From: Pseudobdellovibrionaceae bacterium
Lineage (GTDB): Bacteria > Bdellovibrionota > Bdellovibrionia > Bdellovibrionales > Bdellovibrionaceae
Length of the DNA: 64,000 nt
Direction of reading: 5' to 3'
Assembly: GCA_016719575.1 (NCBI GenBank)
Contig: JADJYV010000006.1
Location: 124,001 to 188,000, forward strand
Part shown: positions 25,421 through 35,213 of the stretch, piece by piece
Numbering within the stretch: position 1 is the first letter of the stretch
Layout of the letters: every line of letters begins with the position of its first letter
Program-made: the position numbers and the translations under genes
The notes under the pieces: generated by a model
What the model saw: the letters and a program-made list of their open reading frames with translations, nothing else
The model's database searches: none
Told to the model about the DNA's origin: nothing

Positions 25421-26761
25421 GTGTTTCAGACAATCAACCCGGCCACGGGTGAAGTGGTGCAAACTTACAACTATATGAGCCTGGCCGAGATAGATCAGAG
25501 TCTAGCTGCGGCTCGCGCGAGTTCACTGGTTTGGAAAAAAACGACCCTTTCACAGCGGGAATCGGTTCTGCGCTCAATGGCTGCGCGGTTGCGTGAAAAC
25601 CAGAACGACCTCGCGCAAATGATTCATTTAGAAATGGGAAAGAAGCACTCCGCAGCGGTTGCGGAGATTGAGAAGTCAGCTTTTACGTGTGAATACTTCG
25701 CCTCTCGTGGTTCAGAACTTTTGCGCCCGCAAAGGCAAGAGTCCTCATATAAAATCTCGGAAATTTGTTTTGAGCCCCTCGGAGTTGTCCTTTCAATCAT
25801 GCCCTGGAATTTTCCGGTGTGGCAATTTATTCGTTTTGCTGCCCCAGCGATTTTAAGCGGCAATGTTATTTTATTAAAACATGCGAATATCACAGCTGGT
25901 TGTGCAACGTTGATCGAAAAGGTGTTTAAGGACTTATTTTCTACGCAGTTGATTTTTAATCTGCGAATGGATCACGCAGAAACGACTCGGGTAATACGAT
26001 CTCCAGTTGTTCAAGGAGTGACTTTTACAGGCAGTACCGGGGGCGGTCGCGAGGTTGCAAAAGTTGCCGGTGAGGCGCTTAAAAAAACGGTGCTCGAACT
26101 CGGCGGGAGTGATGCGTATATTGTTTTGCCGGACGCAGACCTTGAGGGGGCAGCGAGGATGTGCGTTGCTGGGCGCATGGTAAATAATGGTCAAAGTTGC
26201 ATCGCGGTTAAGAGAGTGATTGTTTGTAAAGAGATTTTTGAGTCCTTGGTTCCTTTGTTGAAAAAGGAAATGTCTTCGTATGCAATTGAAGCTTTGGCTC
26301 ATTTGAAGTTTCAATCACAGGTGCAGCTCCAAGTCGAAAAGTTGATGGCCGCTGGCGGCCGAGTGCTCTTGGGAGGAAGTATCCCCGAGAGAGTCGGAGC
26401 TTTTTATCCGCCAACCTTGATTGTGTTTGATGACGATGCGGCTGTCATACACGAAGAAGAGATTTTTGGCCCCGTCCTTGTGGTGATAAAGGCTGCCTCG
26501 TTGGATGACGCATTTGTGATGGCCAATGCCTCTCCCTTTGGTCTTGGTGGGGGGCTCTTTTCTAAAGATGAGGATCGAGCGAAATTTTTGGCATTAAAAA
26601 AACTCGATGCTGGATTCGTTGTGGTGAACGATTTTGTAAAATCCGATCCGCGCTTACCCTTTGGCGGAGTCAAAGACTCTGGCTACGGTCGGGAGCTGAG
26701 TGTCTTTGGACTCTATGAGTTTTGCAATATTAAAACAGTTGCGATTGGGGAGCTAAGTTGA
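25421..26761 (+). CDS. NAD(P)-dependent aldehyde dehydrogenase (succinate-semialdehyde type)
   Basis: The enzyme oxidises an aldehyde to the carboxylic acid. The catalytic Cys sits in NNGQSCIAVKR and the base Glu in LELGGSDAY; PWNFPVWQ and FTGSTGGG form the cofactor site. At 446 aa it is like the short Sad/GabD-type enzymes. GTG 25421 follows a GGAGG. It overlaps tilS by 4 nt. Confidence 0.9.
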   Translation: MFQTINPATGEVVQTYNYMSLAEIDQSLAAARASSLVWKKTTLSQRESVLRSMAARLRENQNDLAQMIHLEMGKKHSAAVAEIEKSAFTCEYFASRGSELLRPQRQESSYKISEICFEPLGVVLSIMPWNFPVWQFIRFAAPAILSGNVILLKHANITAGCATLIEKVFKDLFSTQLIFNLRMDHAETTRVIRSPVVQGVTFTGSTGGGREVAKVAGEALKKTVLELGGSDAYIVLPDADLEGAARMCVAGRMVNNGQSCIAVKRVIVCKEIFESLVPLLKKEMSSYAIEALAHLKFQSQVQLQVEKLMAAGGRVLLGGSIPERVGAFYPPTLIVFDDDAAVIHEEEIFGPVLVVIKAASLDDAFVMANASPFGLGGGLFSKDEDRAKFLALKKLDAGFVVVNDFVKSDPRLPFGGVKDSGYGRELSVFGLYEFCNIKTVAIGELS

Positions 26762-27690
26762 ACGGATGGGTGGATTTAGAGCACCGCTTATGGCAAGAGT
26801 TAAAGGAAAATAGTATCCAAGATAAAAAAATCCTTGTTGGGTTTTCGGGCGGTGCCGATTCTTTGTCTTTACTTTGGTCGCTGAAGCGAGTCAAAAAACA
26901 AAACTTCGAGGCCTGTTTTGTTCACCATGGAGCGGGGAGCAATAAGGAGTATCGAGATCAGGCCTTAGTTTTTTGTCGTGATTTTTGCCGAACACATGGT
27001 ATTTTATTTCATGAGCGAATTCATTCTGGAGACGAACTTCATTCAGAAGCCGCGCTGCGGGATTTTCGCTATGAGGCGCTGACCGATGTTCAAAAAGAGA
27101 TCGGAGCGGAGATTCTAGCACTTGGACATCACCGCGAGGACTTATTAGAAACGCGGCTCTTACGGCTCATAAGAGGAACTGGACCTCAAGGGCTTGTGGC
27201 AATGACGATTCTTCAGGATGGCATTTTTCGCCCCTTTTTAAGGATTTCAAAGTCAGATCTTTCTTTGTATTTGAATCATTTCAAGCTCTGTGAATTGACG
27301 GACCCCTCAAATCTAGATCTTGAGCCATTTCGTAATTGGATTCGCAACGAATGGCTTGCGGCGCTCGAATTGCGTCAATCTGGAGCGGTCAATGCGCTGG
27401 CACGGTCCCTTGAGGTTTTGGCAGAATCTCAGCTAGTGGCGAGGGACTTTTCTGGTCTTATTAGAGGGAACTGTATTTTGCGTGGGGCCTTTTTGGCAGA
27501 ATCTAGAATTGAACAAAAACGAGTTCTTGCCGGTTTTTTGCTCAAGAATAATGCGAAAAATTTCTCTCAGGCCCACCTCGAAGAAATCCTTAAGCGCCTA
27601 GACAATTCGCAAAAAGTGTTCACATTTGAGGTCGCAGGTCTTGTTTGGTTGGTTAACGCACAGCAAATTCGGGTCCAGGAGTCTATTTAG
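26758..27690 (+). CDS. tilS: tRNA(Ile)-lysidine synthase
   Basis: It ligates lysine to C34 of tRNA-Ile(CAU), so that AUA is read. The PP-loop is SGGADS (30-35) and the family block GHHREDLLETRLLRLIRGTG is intact. It is short (310 aa), lacking most of the C-terminal domain of E. coli TilS. TTG 26758 is used as start with GGGGAG upstream. Confidence 0.92.
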   Translation: MNGWVDLEHRLWQELKENSIQDKKILVGFSGGADSLSLLWSLKRVKKQNFEACFVHHGAGSNKEYRDQALVFCRDFCRTHGILFHERIHSGDELHSEAALRDFRYEALTDVQKEIGAEILALGHHREDLLETRLLRLIRGTGPQGLVAMTILQDGIFRPFLRISKSDLSLYLNHFKLCELTDPSNLDLEPFRNWIRNEWLAALELRQSGAVNALARSLEVLAESQLVARDFSGLIRGNCILRGAFLAESRIEQKRVLAGFLLKNNAKNFSQAHLEEILKRLDNSQKVFTFEVAGLVWLVNAQQIRVQESI

Positions 27691-27760
27691 CCTTGCGGTG
27701 GGTTGTGACCTAAGCTCTTCCATGCTAGTATTTTCATGGGTTTCTCACGAAGGAGAAAGA

Positions 27761-29710
27761 ATGCGTTCGACTCAAAAAACTTTGGCTCTTTGGTTCTTCC
27801 TGATCGTTATGGCGGTCTTTTTCTTTCATGCTTATGAGAATAAGCATCAAAAATTAATCGCAGATTTTAGTTATTCAAAGCTGACTGAGGCGGTTAAAAA
27901 CAATGAAGTGGCCAGCATCACCTTTCGTCAAGAAACCAGCGAGATTCTTGGTGAAATCAAGTCTGAATTTGTAAAGAAATATGGGGGTTCAAGTCGCTTC
28001 GCTGTGATTGGGAATACTCAGGATGAGGGATATAAGTTTTTTGTGGCAAATGGCCTTACACCTAACTACGAGAGAGCGGATACAAATAATTTTTTTCAAT
28101 CCTTTCTTGTTAATTGGCTGCCCCTGCTTTTAATTGTGGGTCTTTTCTTTTTTATTATGCGGCAAATACAGGTCGGTGGCGGCAAAGCGATGTCTTTTGG
28201 AAAAAGCCGGGCGCGCATGCTGACTGAGCATAAGAATCGTGTGACTTTTAAAGAGGTGGCGGGCGTAGATGAAGCCAAGGACGACTTACAGGAGATTGTG
28301 AGTTTTTTGAAAGACCCGAAAAAGTATACAAAGCTAGGCGGGCGGATTCCTAAAGGAGTTTTGTTGGTAGGGTCGCCAGGAACGGGTAAGACTTTACTTG
28401 CAAGAGCTGTTGCCGGAGAAGCTGGGGTTCCATTTTTTACCATTTCTGGCTCGGATTTTGTTGAGATGTTTGTTGGGGTTGGCGCGAGTAGGGTTCGCGA
28501 TTTATTTGAACAAGGAAAGAAGAATGCTCCCTGTTTGATTTTTATCGATGAGATCGACGCAGTAGGACGTCATCGTGGGGCCGGGATGGGCGGCGGGCAT
28601 GATGAGCGTGAGCAAACCTTGAATCAATTGCTTGTTGAGATGGATGGCTTTGAGTCAACAGAGGGTGTGATACTGATTGCGGCGACCAATCGTCCGGACG
28701 TCCTTGATCCAGCGCTCTTGAGGCCAGGACGCTTTGATCGCAGGGTTGTTGTGAACAAACCTGACCTTAATGGGCGTGAGCAGATTTTAGCAGTTCACAT
28801 GAAAAAGACTCCACTAGGTCCAGATGTTGATATTCCTCGTATTGCGAGGGGGACACCTGGGTTTTCTGGAGCCGATTTGGAAAATCTAGTGAATGAAGCC
28901 GCTCTGGTCGCAGCTCGCTTTGATAAGAAATATCTTGAGCAAGAAGATTTTGAAAAAGCCAAAGATAAAGTCTTAATGGGCGCAGAACGCAGGTCGATGG
29001 TTATTTCAGAAGAAGATAAAAAGATGACTGCTTATCACGAAGCGGGACACACCTTGGTGGGCTATAAAATTCCGGGTTTAGATCCAATTCACAAGGTGAC
29101 AATTATCCCTCGTGGCATGGCTCTTGGTTTGACTCAGACTTTGCCAGAAAAAGATTCGGTGAGTTTTTCTAAGTCTCAAGCTGAAAACTGGATTGCTTTT
29201 GCCTTTGGTGGTCGTGCGGCGGAAGAGCTTATTTATAAAGATTTTACGGCAGGTGCTGCCAACGATATCGAAAGAGCGACTCAGATTGCTCGCCGCATGG
29301 TGTGCGAGTGGGGTATGAGTACAAAGCTAGGACCGCTTGCTTACGAAAAAAGAGAAGGTCCTGTCTTTTTAGGAATGCAGTATGGTCACACTTCAAAAGA
29401 CTACTCTGAGGCAAAAGCAGAAGAAATTGACATGGAAGTTTCTCGAATTATTGATGAGGGCTACAAGAAGGCTCTAAAGATTATCACTGAAGAAAAAGAC
29501 GCTTTAGAACGCCTAACCCAAGCTCTTCTTGAATATGAAACAATTGATGGCCACGAAGTGGCAATGTTGATTAACGGAGCCGAAGTGAAGGAAATCGAAA
29601 AAGTTCGCGCTAACAAAAAAGGTGACGGTGGTTTGAGTCCATCGGTTTCAATTGCTGATATTAAAAAGGCTGGGGATCCCGTAGGTAACACGGGACCTGT
29701 AACTATTTAG
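27761..29710 (+). CDS. ftsH: ATP-dependent zinc metalloprotease FtsH (649 aa)
   Basis: This inner-membrane quality-control protease has two N-terminal membrane helices (about 8-26 and 108-128), the AAA domain with Walker A GSPGTGKT and Walker B LIFIDEIDAVG, and the zinc site HEAGH. Start ATG 27761 follows AAGGAG; the longer open frame back to 27626 overlaps tilS and is not used. The C-terminus is a short low-complexity tail. Confidence 0.97.
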   Translation: MRSTQKTLALWFFLIVMAVFFFHAYENKHQKLIADFSYSKLTEAVKNNEVASITFRQETSEILGEIKSEFVKKYGGSSRFAVIGNTQDEGYKFFVANGLTPNYERADTNNFFQSFLVNWLPLLLIVGLFFFIMRQIQVGGGKAMSFGKSRARMLTEHKNRVTFKEVAGVDEAKDDLQEIVSFLKDPKKYTKLGGRIPKGVLLVGSPGTGKTLLARAVAGEAGVPFFTISGSDFVEMFVGVGASRVRDLFEQGKKNAPCLIFIDEIDAVGRHRGAGMGGGHDEREQTLNQLLVEMDGFESTEGVILIAATNRPDVLDPALLRPGRFDRRVVVNKPDLNGREQILAVHMKKTPLGPDVDIPRIARGTPGFSGADLENLVNEAALVAARFDKKYLEQEDFEKAKDKVLMGAERRSMVISEEDKKMTAYHEAGHTLVGYKIPGLDPIHKVTIIPRGMALGLTQTLPEKDSVSFSKSQAENWIAFAFGGRAAEELIYKDFTAGAANDIERATQIARRMVCEWGMSTKLGPLAYEKREGPVFLGMQYGHTSKDYSEAKAEEIDMEVSRIIDEGYKKALKIITEEKDALERLTQALLEYETIDGHEVAMLINGAEVKEIEKVRANKKGDGGLSPSVSIADIKKAGDPVGNTGPVTI

Positions 29711-29720
29711 AGAGATTTTG

Positions 29721-30533
29721 GTGCTTCAGCAGTTTCTAGACAATTTATTTTTTATAACAAGCCACCTTCGATTCCAAGACCTGTTAGATATGGTCCTGGT
29801 TTGGATGGTGGTTTATCGCGTCTTGGTTTTAATTCGACGAACAGGTACCATTCAAATGCTCTCGGGTTTGGGGGTGCTTGCGATTGGGTATATACTTAGT
29901 ATCTGGCTTGAGCTTTTTACCTTTAATTGGCTTCTTGAGAAGTTTTTTTCGAACCTTTTTGTGATTGTAGTTATTCTCTTTCAGGCAGAGATTCGACGTG
30001 CTTTAGCTCACATCGGGACGAATCCTTTTTTTACAGATGCGACAGCAGCTCAAGAGACACAGGTTATTGAGGAGATCGCTAAGGGGATTATTTCGTCAGC
30101 ACAAAAGGGTTACGGGGCTTTAATTGTCATCGAAAAAGAGATAGTGATTGATTATCATATTGAATTTGGGACAGAAATAGATGCCAAAGTTTCCTCGGAA
30201 TTGATTTGTTCTATTTTTCATCCAGCAAGTCCCATGCATGATGGAGCTCTGTTAATCCGCGGCGCAAAAGTACACTCGGCAGGGTGTTTTCTGCCATTGA
30301 GTAAAAACCCGGCACTTGATAAAAATCTTGGGACTCGTCACCGGGCAGCTATCGGTCTGACTGAAGAGACGGATGCTCTTGTTTTTGTGGTAAGTGAAGA
30401 AAATAGATCGATCGGTATCGTCCAGGGTGGACACTTGTCCCAAAATGCAGAGCTGGGGGAAATTCGTAAGCATCTCTATGAGAGTTATGGTTTAAAGTAC
30501 AAAGCTTATAGTCAAGGAGAGACAACTCTATGA
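29721..30533 (+). CDS. cdaA: Diadenylate cyclase CdaA (c-di-AMP synthase)
   Basis: It joins two ATP into c-di-AMP. Three N-terminal membrane helices precede the DAC domain, with the catalytic DGA (MHDGALLI) and RHR (GTRHRAAIG) motifs. GTG 29721 is chosen; an in-frame TTG lies 3 nt before it. It overlaps the YbbR gene by 4 nt and is followed by glmM, the usual cdaA-cdaR-glmM operon. Confidence 0.93.
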   Translation: MLQQFLDNLFFITSHLRFQDLLDMVLVWMVVYRVLVLIRRTGTIQMLSGLGVLAIGYILSIWLELFTFNWLLEKFFSNLFVIVVILFQAEIRRALAHIGTNPFFTDATAAQETQVIEEIAKGIISSAQKGYGALIVIEKEIVIDYHIEFGTEIDAKVSSELICSIFHPASPMHDGALLIRGAKVHSAGCFLPLSKNPALDKNLGTRHRAAIGLTEETDALVFVVSEENRSIGIVQGGHLSQNAELGEIRKHLYESYGLKYKAYSQGETTL

Positions 30534-30940
30534 TAAAAAAAGAGTGGTCTTCGTATGTCACGGAAAATTTTAGTTATAAACTAGTAGCTCTTTTTATAAC
30601 GTTGATTTTGTGGTTAACGATTTTGGGACGAAGGGATTTTGTTTTAAATAAAAAGATCGATATCGAATTGCAAACTGGCCCTAATCAAGTTGTCGTAGCT
30701 CAAACCGCAGACAGTATTCGCGTCAAAGTATCTGGTTCTCGGTCGGCGCTTAAGAAATTTATGGATAATTCACAGTCAGGCAGCATTTATATTGATATTT
30801 CTGAACGGGGCGAGGGGGTGCTTGATGTGGATGTGCCCCTGAATAAAATTGAAGTTCCAATAGGTGTTAGAGTTCTTGGAGTTCGGCCTAATATGATTCG
30901 TGCCGAAGTTGTTTCTAAAGCGCCAAGTCCCGGAAAGTAA
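30530..30940 (+). CDS. cdaR: Short YbbR/CdaR-domain protein (136 aa)
   Basis: A single N-terminal membrane helix (LVALFITLILWLTIL) anchors one YbbR domain, where CdaR of Gram-positives has four. It probably controls CdaA activity at the membrane. The position between cdaA and glmM supports the call. Confidence 0.8.
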   Translation: MIKKEWSSYVTENFSYKLVALFITLILWLTILGRRDFVLNKKIDIELQTGPNQVVVAQTADSIRVKVSGSRSALKKFMDNSQSGSIYIDISERGEGVLDVDVPLNKIEVPIGVRVLGVRPNMIRAEVVSKAPSPGK

Positions 30941-30970
30941 ATTTTACTTATGAGAAAAGTGAGATGTTAG

Positions 30971-32347
30971 ATGTCTGAAAAAATGGTTCGACTTTTTGGT
31001 ACAGATGGTATTCGAGGAACGGCTAATCAATTCCCAATGACTCCGGATATTGTTTTAAAAGTTGGTCAGGCCATTGGTCATTTGTTGCATAAGCAGGCCC
31101 GACCTGGCGCCTCCTCCATTCGCAAAGTTGTGATTGGAAAAGACACCCGACTCTCTGGTTATATGATTGAACAAGCGCTCTCTTCTGGCCTCAACTCGAT
31201 GGGGGTCCATGTTCAACTTGTAGGGCCTTTGCCAACTCCGGGAATTGGCTATTTGACGAGAACAATGAGAGCGGATGCGGGAATTGTAATTTCGGCCTCT
31301 CACAATGCTTTTCAGGACAATGGAATTAAGGTTTTTGGCCCGGATGGTTTTAAAATTCCAGAGGAAATGGAAAAAGAGATTGAGCAACTTGTTTTAACTA
31401 AAGACCTTACTCAGTTTTTACCTCATTCTCGAGAAATCGGAAGAACCAAGAGGATAGATGATGCTCAGGGACGATACATTGTTTATGTAAAGTCGACCTT
31501 TCCCCTCGAAAACACCTTAGATGGATTGCGTATTGTTTTAGACACGGCCAATGGTGCGGCTTACAAAGTGGCTCCTCAGGTGTTTGCGGAACTGGGAGCC
31601 GAAGTGATTCTTCTTGGAGATGAGCCAAATGGTGTGAATATAAACGACAAGGTGGGGGCCTTGTATCCTGCCAAGCTTGCCGAAGCAGTCATTCAATATA
31701 GAGCAGATGTCGGTATTAGTGTTGATGGGGATGCCGATAGAGTGATCATGGTCGATGAAAAGGGCCAGATTATCAATGGAGATCATATTTTAGCAATATG
31801 TGCTCTTCATATGAAGGAACGCGGTCTTTTAAAAAAGAATACTTTGGTAGCGACTCAAATGAGTAATTTTGGATTAGAGAAGAAAATGAATGAAGAAGGG
31901 ATCCAAGTCATTAAAGTCGGTGTTGGAGATAAGTATGTCGTCGAAGAAATGCGTAAGAACGGTTACAACTTGGGGGGAGAGCAGTCGGGGCATATAATAT
32001 TTTTAGATCACTCGACGACAGGTGATGGGTGTGTTGCAGCTTTAAGTGTATTAGGCGTTATCAAACAAACCGGAAAAAAAGCCAGTGATTTGAACAGAGT
32101 GATCGAGGATGTGCCCCAGATACTGATCAACTGCAGAGTAAAGCGAAGGACGGAGTTATCAGAAATAAAAGGCTATTCTGCTCTGATTTCGCAGATAGAA
32201 AAAAAACTCAACAAAGAGGGGCGAATTTTTGTGCGCTACTCTGGCACTGAACCCTTGCTGAGAATACTTGTTGAAGGTCCTGATAAAATAAAAATCACCG
32301 AATATGCTGAAGAAATTGCTCAGTTCTTAGAAAAAGAGTTAAGTTAA
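30971..32347 (+). CDS. glmM: Phosphoglucosamine mutase
   Basis: It turns glucosamine 6-phosphate into glucosamine 1-phosphate for peptidoglycan and lipopolysaccharide. The phosphoserine loop is ISASHNAF, the metal loop is DGDADRV, and the sugar loop GGEQSGH is present. Length 458 aa is normal. In other bacteria CdaA/CdaR bind GlmM, so c-di-AMP and cell-wall synthesis may be linked. Confidence 0.96.
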   Translation: MSEKMVRLFGTDGIRGTANQFPMTPDIVLKVGQAIGHLLHKQARPGASSIRKVVIGKDTRLSGYMIEQALSSGLNSMGVHVQLVGPLPTPGIGYLTRTMRADAGIVISASHNAFQDNGIKVFGPDGFKIPEEMEKEIEQLVLTKDLTQFLPHSREIGRTKRIDDAQGRYIVYVKSTFPLENTLDGLRIVLDTANGAAYKVAPQVFAELGAEVILLGDEPNGVNINDKVGALYPAKLAEAVIQYRADVGISVDGDADRVIMVDEKGQIINGDHILAICALHMKERGLLKKNTLVATQMSNFGLEKKMNEEGIQVIKVGVGDKYVVEEMRKNGYNLGGEQSGHIIFLDHSTTGDGCVAALSVLGVIKQTGKKASDLNRVIEDVPQILINCRVKRRTELSEIKGYSALISQIEKKLNKEGRIFVRYSGTEPLLRILVEGPDKIKITEYAEEIAQFLEKELS

Positions 32348-32348
32348 A

Positions 32349-33083
32349 ATGAAACGAAAAAGCTCGATTCGTTTAGGTGTTAACATTGATCATGTGGCGA
32401 CTTTGCGTCAGGTACGTGGGGGGACTACAAGTTACCCGAGTGTTTATCAAATGGTTTTAAAATCCATCAAAGGTGGAGCAGAGCAAATAACAATTCATTT
32501 GCGTGAAGATCGACGACATATTCAATTGCACGACTTGCAGTTGCTTGCGAAAAAGTGTCCTGTCGATCTAAACCTAGAAATGGCCGCAACTCCCGAGATG
32601 GTCAAAATTGCAAATAAGTACAAGCCTGAGTGGGTGTGTTTGGTTCCAGAAAAGCGGGCAGAGCTAACTACAGAGGGTGGCTTAAATGTGATCAAGGGCT
32701 TTCGTAAGATGGCGCCAATGATTGAAAAGCTACAAATGCGTGGGATAGAAATTTCTTTATTTATTGCCCCCGATTTGGAACAGGTGGAAGCTAGCTATAA
32801 AATTGGTGCAGATGCCGTTGAGTTTCACACAGGTCATTGGGTCCTTTATAAAGGGTTAAAAAAAGAAAAAGAATGGAAACGAATGATTGTCGCTGCAAAC
32901 CGGGCCCACGAGTTGGGTATGCGAGTTCATGCGGGGCATGGTCTCGACTATTCACATGCTAAGCTTATAAAAAAATTGCCTCACTTGCGAGAGGTTAATA
33001 TTGGGCATGCTTTGATTTGTTATGGATTAGAAAATGGACTTGAAGCGGCGGTTAAAAAAATGACGACTATTATTCGCGGATGA
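32349..33083 (+). CDS. pdxJ: Pyridoxine 5'-phosphate synthase
   Basis: It closes the pyridoxine ring from 1-deoxyxylulose 5-phosphate and aminoacetone phosphate in the DXP-dependent B6 pathway. GVNIDHVATLRQVRGG is the family signature, with HAGHGL near the C-terminus. It follows glmM by 1 nt. Confidence 0.95.
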   Translation: MKRKSSIRLGVNIDHVATLRQVRGGTTSYPSVYQMVLKSIKGGAEQITIHLREDRRHIQLHDLQLLAKKCPVDLNLEMAATPEMVKIANKYKPEWVCLVPEKRAELTTEGGLNVIKGFRKMAPMIEKLQMRGIEISLFIAPDLEQVEASYKIGADAVEFHTGHWVLYKGLKKEKEWKRMIVAANRAHELGMRVHAGHGLDYSHAKLIKKLPHLREVNIGHALICYGLENGLEAAVKKMTTIIRG

Positions 33084-33090
33084 GTTTGAA

Positions 33091-33525
33091 GTGACTTACC
33101 TAACTAGGTCCATCAAAGATCTCGAATTTGTCGTTGGCGAATTGAAGTCCTTGTTCAAGGACAGAACTATAATACTTCTCGAAGGACCCGTCGGTGCCGG
33201 CAAGACAGAACTCGTGAAAGCTCTTGCAAAAAGCTTGGGAATGCAAGAGGCGGCATCCCCCTCATTTGCGATCCATCATCGCTATGAGAGTGCAACTGGT
33301 TTAAGGGCGATTGATCATCTTGATCTTTATCGACTTAAGGACCAGGATGATCTTGAGAGTACGGGATTTTGGGATCTTTTTGCGCAAAAAGAAGGGTTGG
33401 TTGCGATTGAGTGGCCAGAGCGAGTTGATCAAGAACTTCTTCCATTAAATTGGCACAAAATTAAAATAGAAATAAAGATGACAGAGAATCAGAATCACCG
33501 GTCAATCGAAATTTCGCAGATTTAA
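33091..33525 (+). CDS. tsaE: tRNA t6A threonylcarbamoyltransferase ATPase subunit
   Basis: An ATPase needed for t6A37 formation on ANN-decoding tRNAs. Walker A is GPVGAGKT; HLDLYRL and IEWPER are family motifs. The start is GTG 33091. It ends 4 nt inside the convergent gene at 33522. The mtaB product later in the window makes ms2t6A from t6A. Confidence 0.9.
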   Translation: MTYLTRSIKDLEFVVGELKSLFKDRTIILLEGPVGAGKTELVKALAKSLGMQEAASPSFAIHHRYESATGLRAIDHLDLYRLKDQDDLESTGFWDLFAQKEGLVAIEWPERVDQELLPLNWHKIKIEIKMTENQNHRSIEISQI

Positions 33526-35006
33526 GCTGCTTTTGCTGCTGGTTTAAATATTTTAAGAGAGAGATCTTTGGCGGCATTTTCTGAAAACTGCAAAACGTTC
33601 TTATTGTAGCAAGATTTCTCGCCAAGTCCCATGAGCATTCCCACGACAAGGTCATGATCCATTAGAGGTATAATTGTGATGTGATCGGGGATTTGTCCAT
33701 GGTTCCAAGATTCAAAAAATGATTCATTCAAATCATTCAAGACAATATACCCATGGTAAGGTTTTTGAGTTCCGCTCACGATTCTAAACACGCTTGGAGT
33801 CTTCAAATTAAATTCAATGATGGAAGGCTTTCGCACGTCGTAATTGCCCCCCTCCCACATGATGGGCTTGACAACTCTGTCTTTGTCTCCGATGGCAAGC
33901 AACATAGACTTTTTAAAGAAGGTTTTAAATTGATTGAAGCAAGTAAGAACTTCTTTGTCGAAATTTTCTTTGTTTTGTTTTCTGACCTTTTCTAAAAAAT
34001 AGGCAACAGGGCTGTCAATCGGAGGCTGAGTAAGCTTAATAGGCGCCTTTGGAACTTCAACCTTTGGTAGCGGAACTTTGACATCAACTGAGGTGTCTTC
34101 TTCTGTAGGCAGGGTGTCTATAACAATACGGGAAGTACGTGGGCCCTTGCGTGGAATTTCTGCGTGCATAGCATCGGCTTCCACGTGCACAGTCTCTATT
34201 TCTTCGGGCGGATCTATTGGGGGTTCAGGGGCAATCACTGGAGCGTCGACTGATTCAAATGCATGTTCTTCGGGAATCGCAGGAACAATGGGTTCAATTT
34301 TTTTTGCGGTCAGTCCGCCGAAGCTCAATGCAGGAGCTGGAGCATTGATTGATATCGAATCGCCAAAAAGGCCATCTGGAATGCCGTCAGCCTCTTCGCT
34401 TGTATCACTCGAACTTTCTTCTTCGCCAGAGCTTTCGCCAATATTTTCTGAGTTTTCTTCGTTATCTAAGGATTCACTATCAGGGCTGGAGTCTTCTTTA
34501 AGAATGAGTTCCCCGTCTTGGCCAAATAGATCTTCATGAGATTCTTTTGCCACAACAGTCGCAGCAAAAGCTGTCATATCTGAGAACTCAGATGTTTCTG
34601 ATTTTTTGCTGGCGTTATTGTAGGAGGCCCACGCGCTTTCAAGTTCCTCATGAGATGTTAGAACAAAGACGGCTGGAAAGTTCATGGATTCTGGAACTTC
34701 AAGCCCTGCTATCACCGGGAGTCCATCCCACTCTGCGATGGGTAAAAACTCTTGGGTCCAGGGGTATCGTCCCTGGAATTTTTTAAAGAGCTTTGGAGAA
34801 GGGGGGTGCTGGGTAAAAAAATCTTTAGATAGGACGGGGACCTGATAATGATTGCAGGCCCAGTGTAAATATTCAGCAACTGGGATTATTTTAGCTCGTA
34901 AACAAAAAAGAAGCAGAGAGACCTCTGTTGCTTCTTGCGAATAAAGACTTTCTGCGCCCTTAATTTGATTTTTAAAATATAGCTGCCACGGTGCCTTTGT
35001 CATCAT
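33522..35006 (-). CDS. Large acidic protein with MshEN-like and GAF-like ends (494 aa)
   Basis: The N-terminal about 130 residues resemble the MshEN/type II secretion ATPase N-terminal fold (PVLSKDFF, PVIAGLEVPESM). A long acidic Ser/Glu/Pro-rich linker (about 150-340) is disordered. The C-terminal 150 residues look like a GAF-type sensory domain. No ATPase or output motif is present. It may be a ligand-binding regulator of motility or secretion; this is an inference from fold resemblance. Confidence 0.6.
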   Translation of the reverse strand: MMTKAPWQLYFKNQIKGAESLYSQEATEVSLLLFCLRAKIIPVAEYLHWACNHYQVPVLSKDFFTQHPPSPKLFKKFQGRYPWTQEFLPIAEWDGLPVIAGLEVPESMNFPAVFVLTSHEELESAWASYNNASKKSETSEFSDMTAFAATVVAKESHEDLFGQDGELILKEDSSPDSESLDNEENSENIGESSGEEESSSDTSEEADGIPDGLFGDSISINAPAPALSFGGLTAKKIEPIVPAIPEEHAFESVDAPVIAPEPPIDPPEEIETVHVEADAMHAEIPRKGPRTSRIVIDTLPTEEDTSVDVKVPLPKVEVPKAPIKLTQPPIDSPVAYFLEKVRKQNKENFDKEVLTCFNQFKTFFKKSMLLAIGDKDRVVKPIMWEGGNYDVRKPSIIEFNLKTPSVFRIVSGTQKPYHGYIVLNDLNESFFESWNHGQIPDHITIIPLMDHDLVVGMLMGLGEKSCYNKNVLQFSENAAKDLSLKIFKPAAKAA

Positions 35007-35159
35007 TCCTTGTATCGGCGTAAGTAACCAGATTCCTTAAAGGTTTTTAACTAAAGCTGTAAGACAATGGTCCAGTTTTCGTCGGTGATCGGGAGCGACC
35101 GCTGTATTTTTTACTACCTAAAAGAAGATAGAGTTTTCGCAGTGAACCCTGGCTTTGTC

Positions 35160-35171
35160 TTAAGATCTTAA
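35160..35171. promoter_or_regulatory. 12-bp palindrome TTAAGATCTTAA before the cysteine desulfurase gene
   Basis: A perfect 12-bp palindrome lies 43 nt upstream of the desulfurase ATG in the divergent promoter gap. Size and place suit an operator, for example of an iron-sulfur or cysteine regulator, but no regulator is identified. Confidence 0.3.
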
Positions 35172-35213
35172 ATAGTTTCAAGAATTTGAGTTTTGTGGTA
35201 GGGTGCGGCACGC

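Noticed and set aside
27626..27760. Longer N-terminus for ftsH
   Set aside because: It lies in the tilS 3' end, and AAGGAG precedes ATG 27761.
34078..34539. 153-aa Ser/Gly-rich plus-strand ORF
   Set aside because: It is antisense to the acidic linker of the 494-aa protein and shows only low-complexity sequence.
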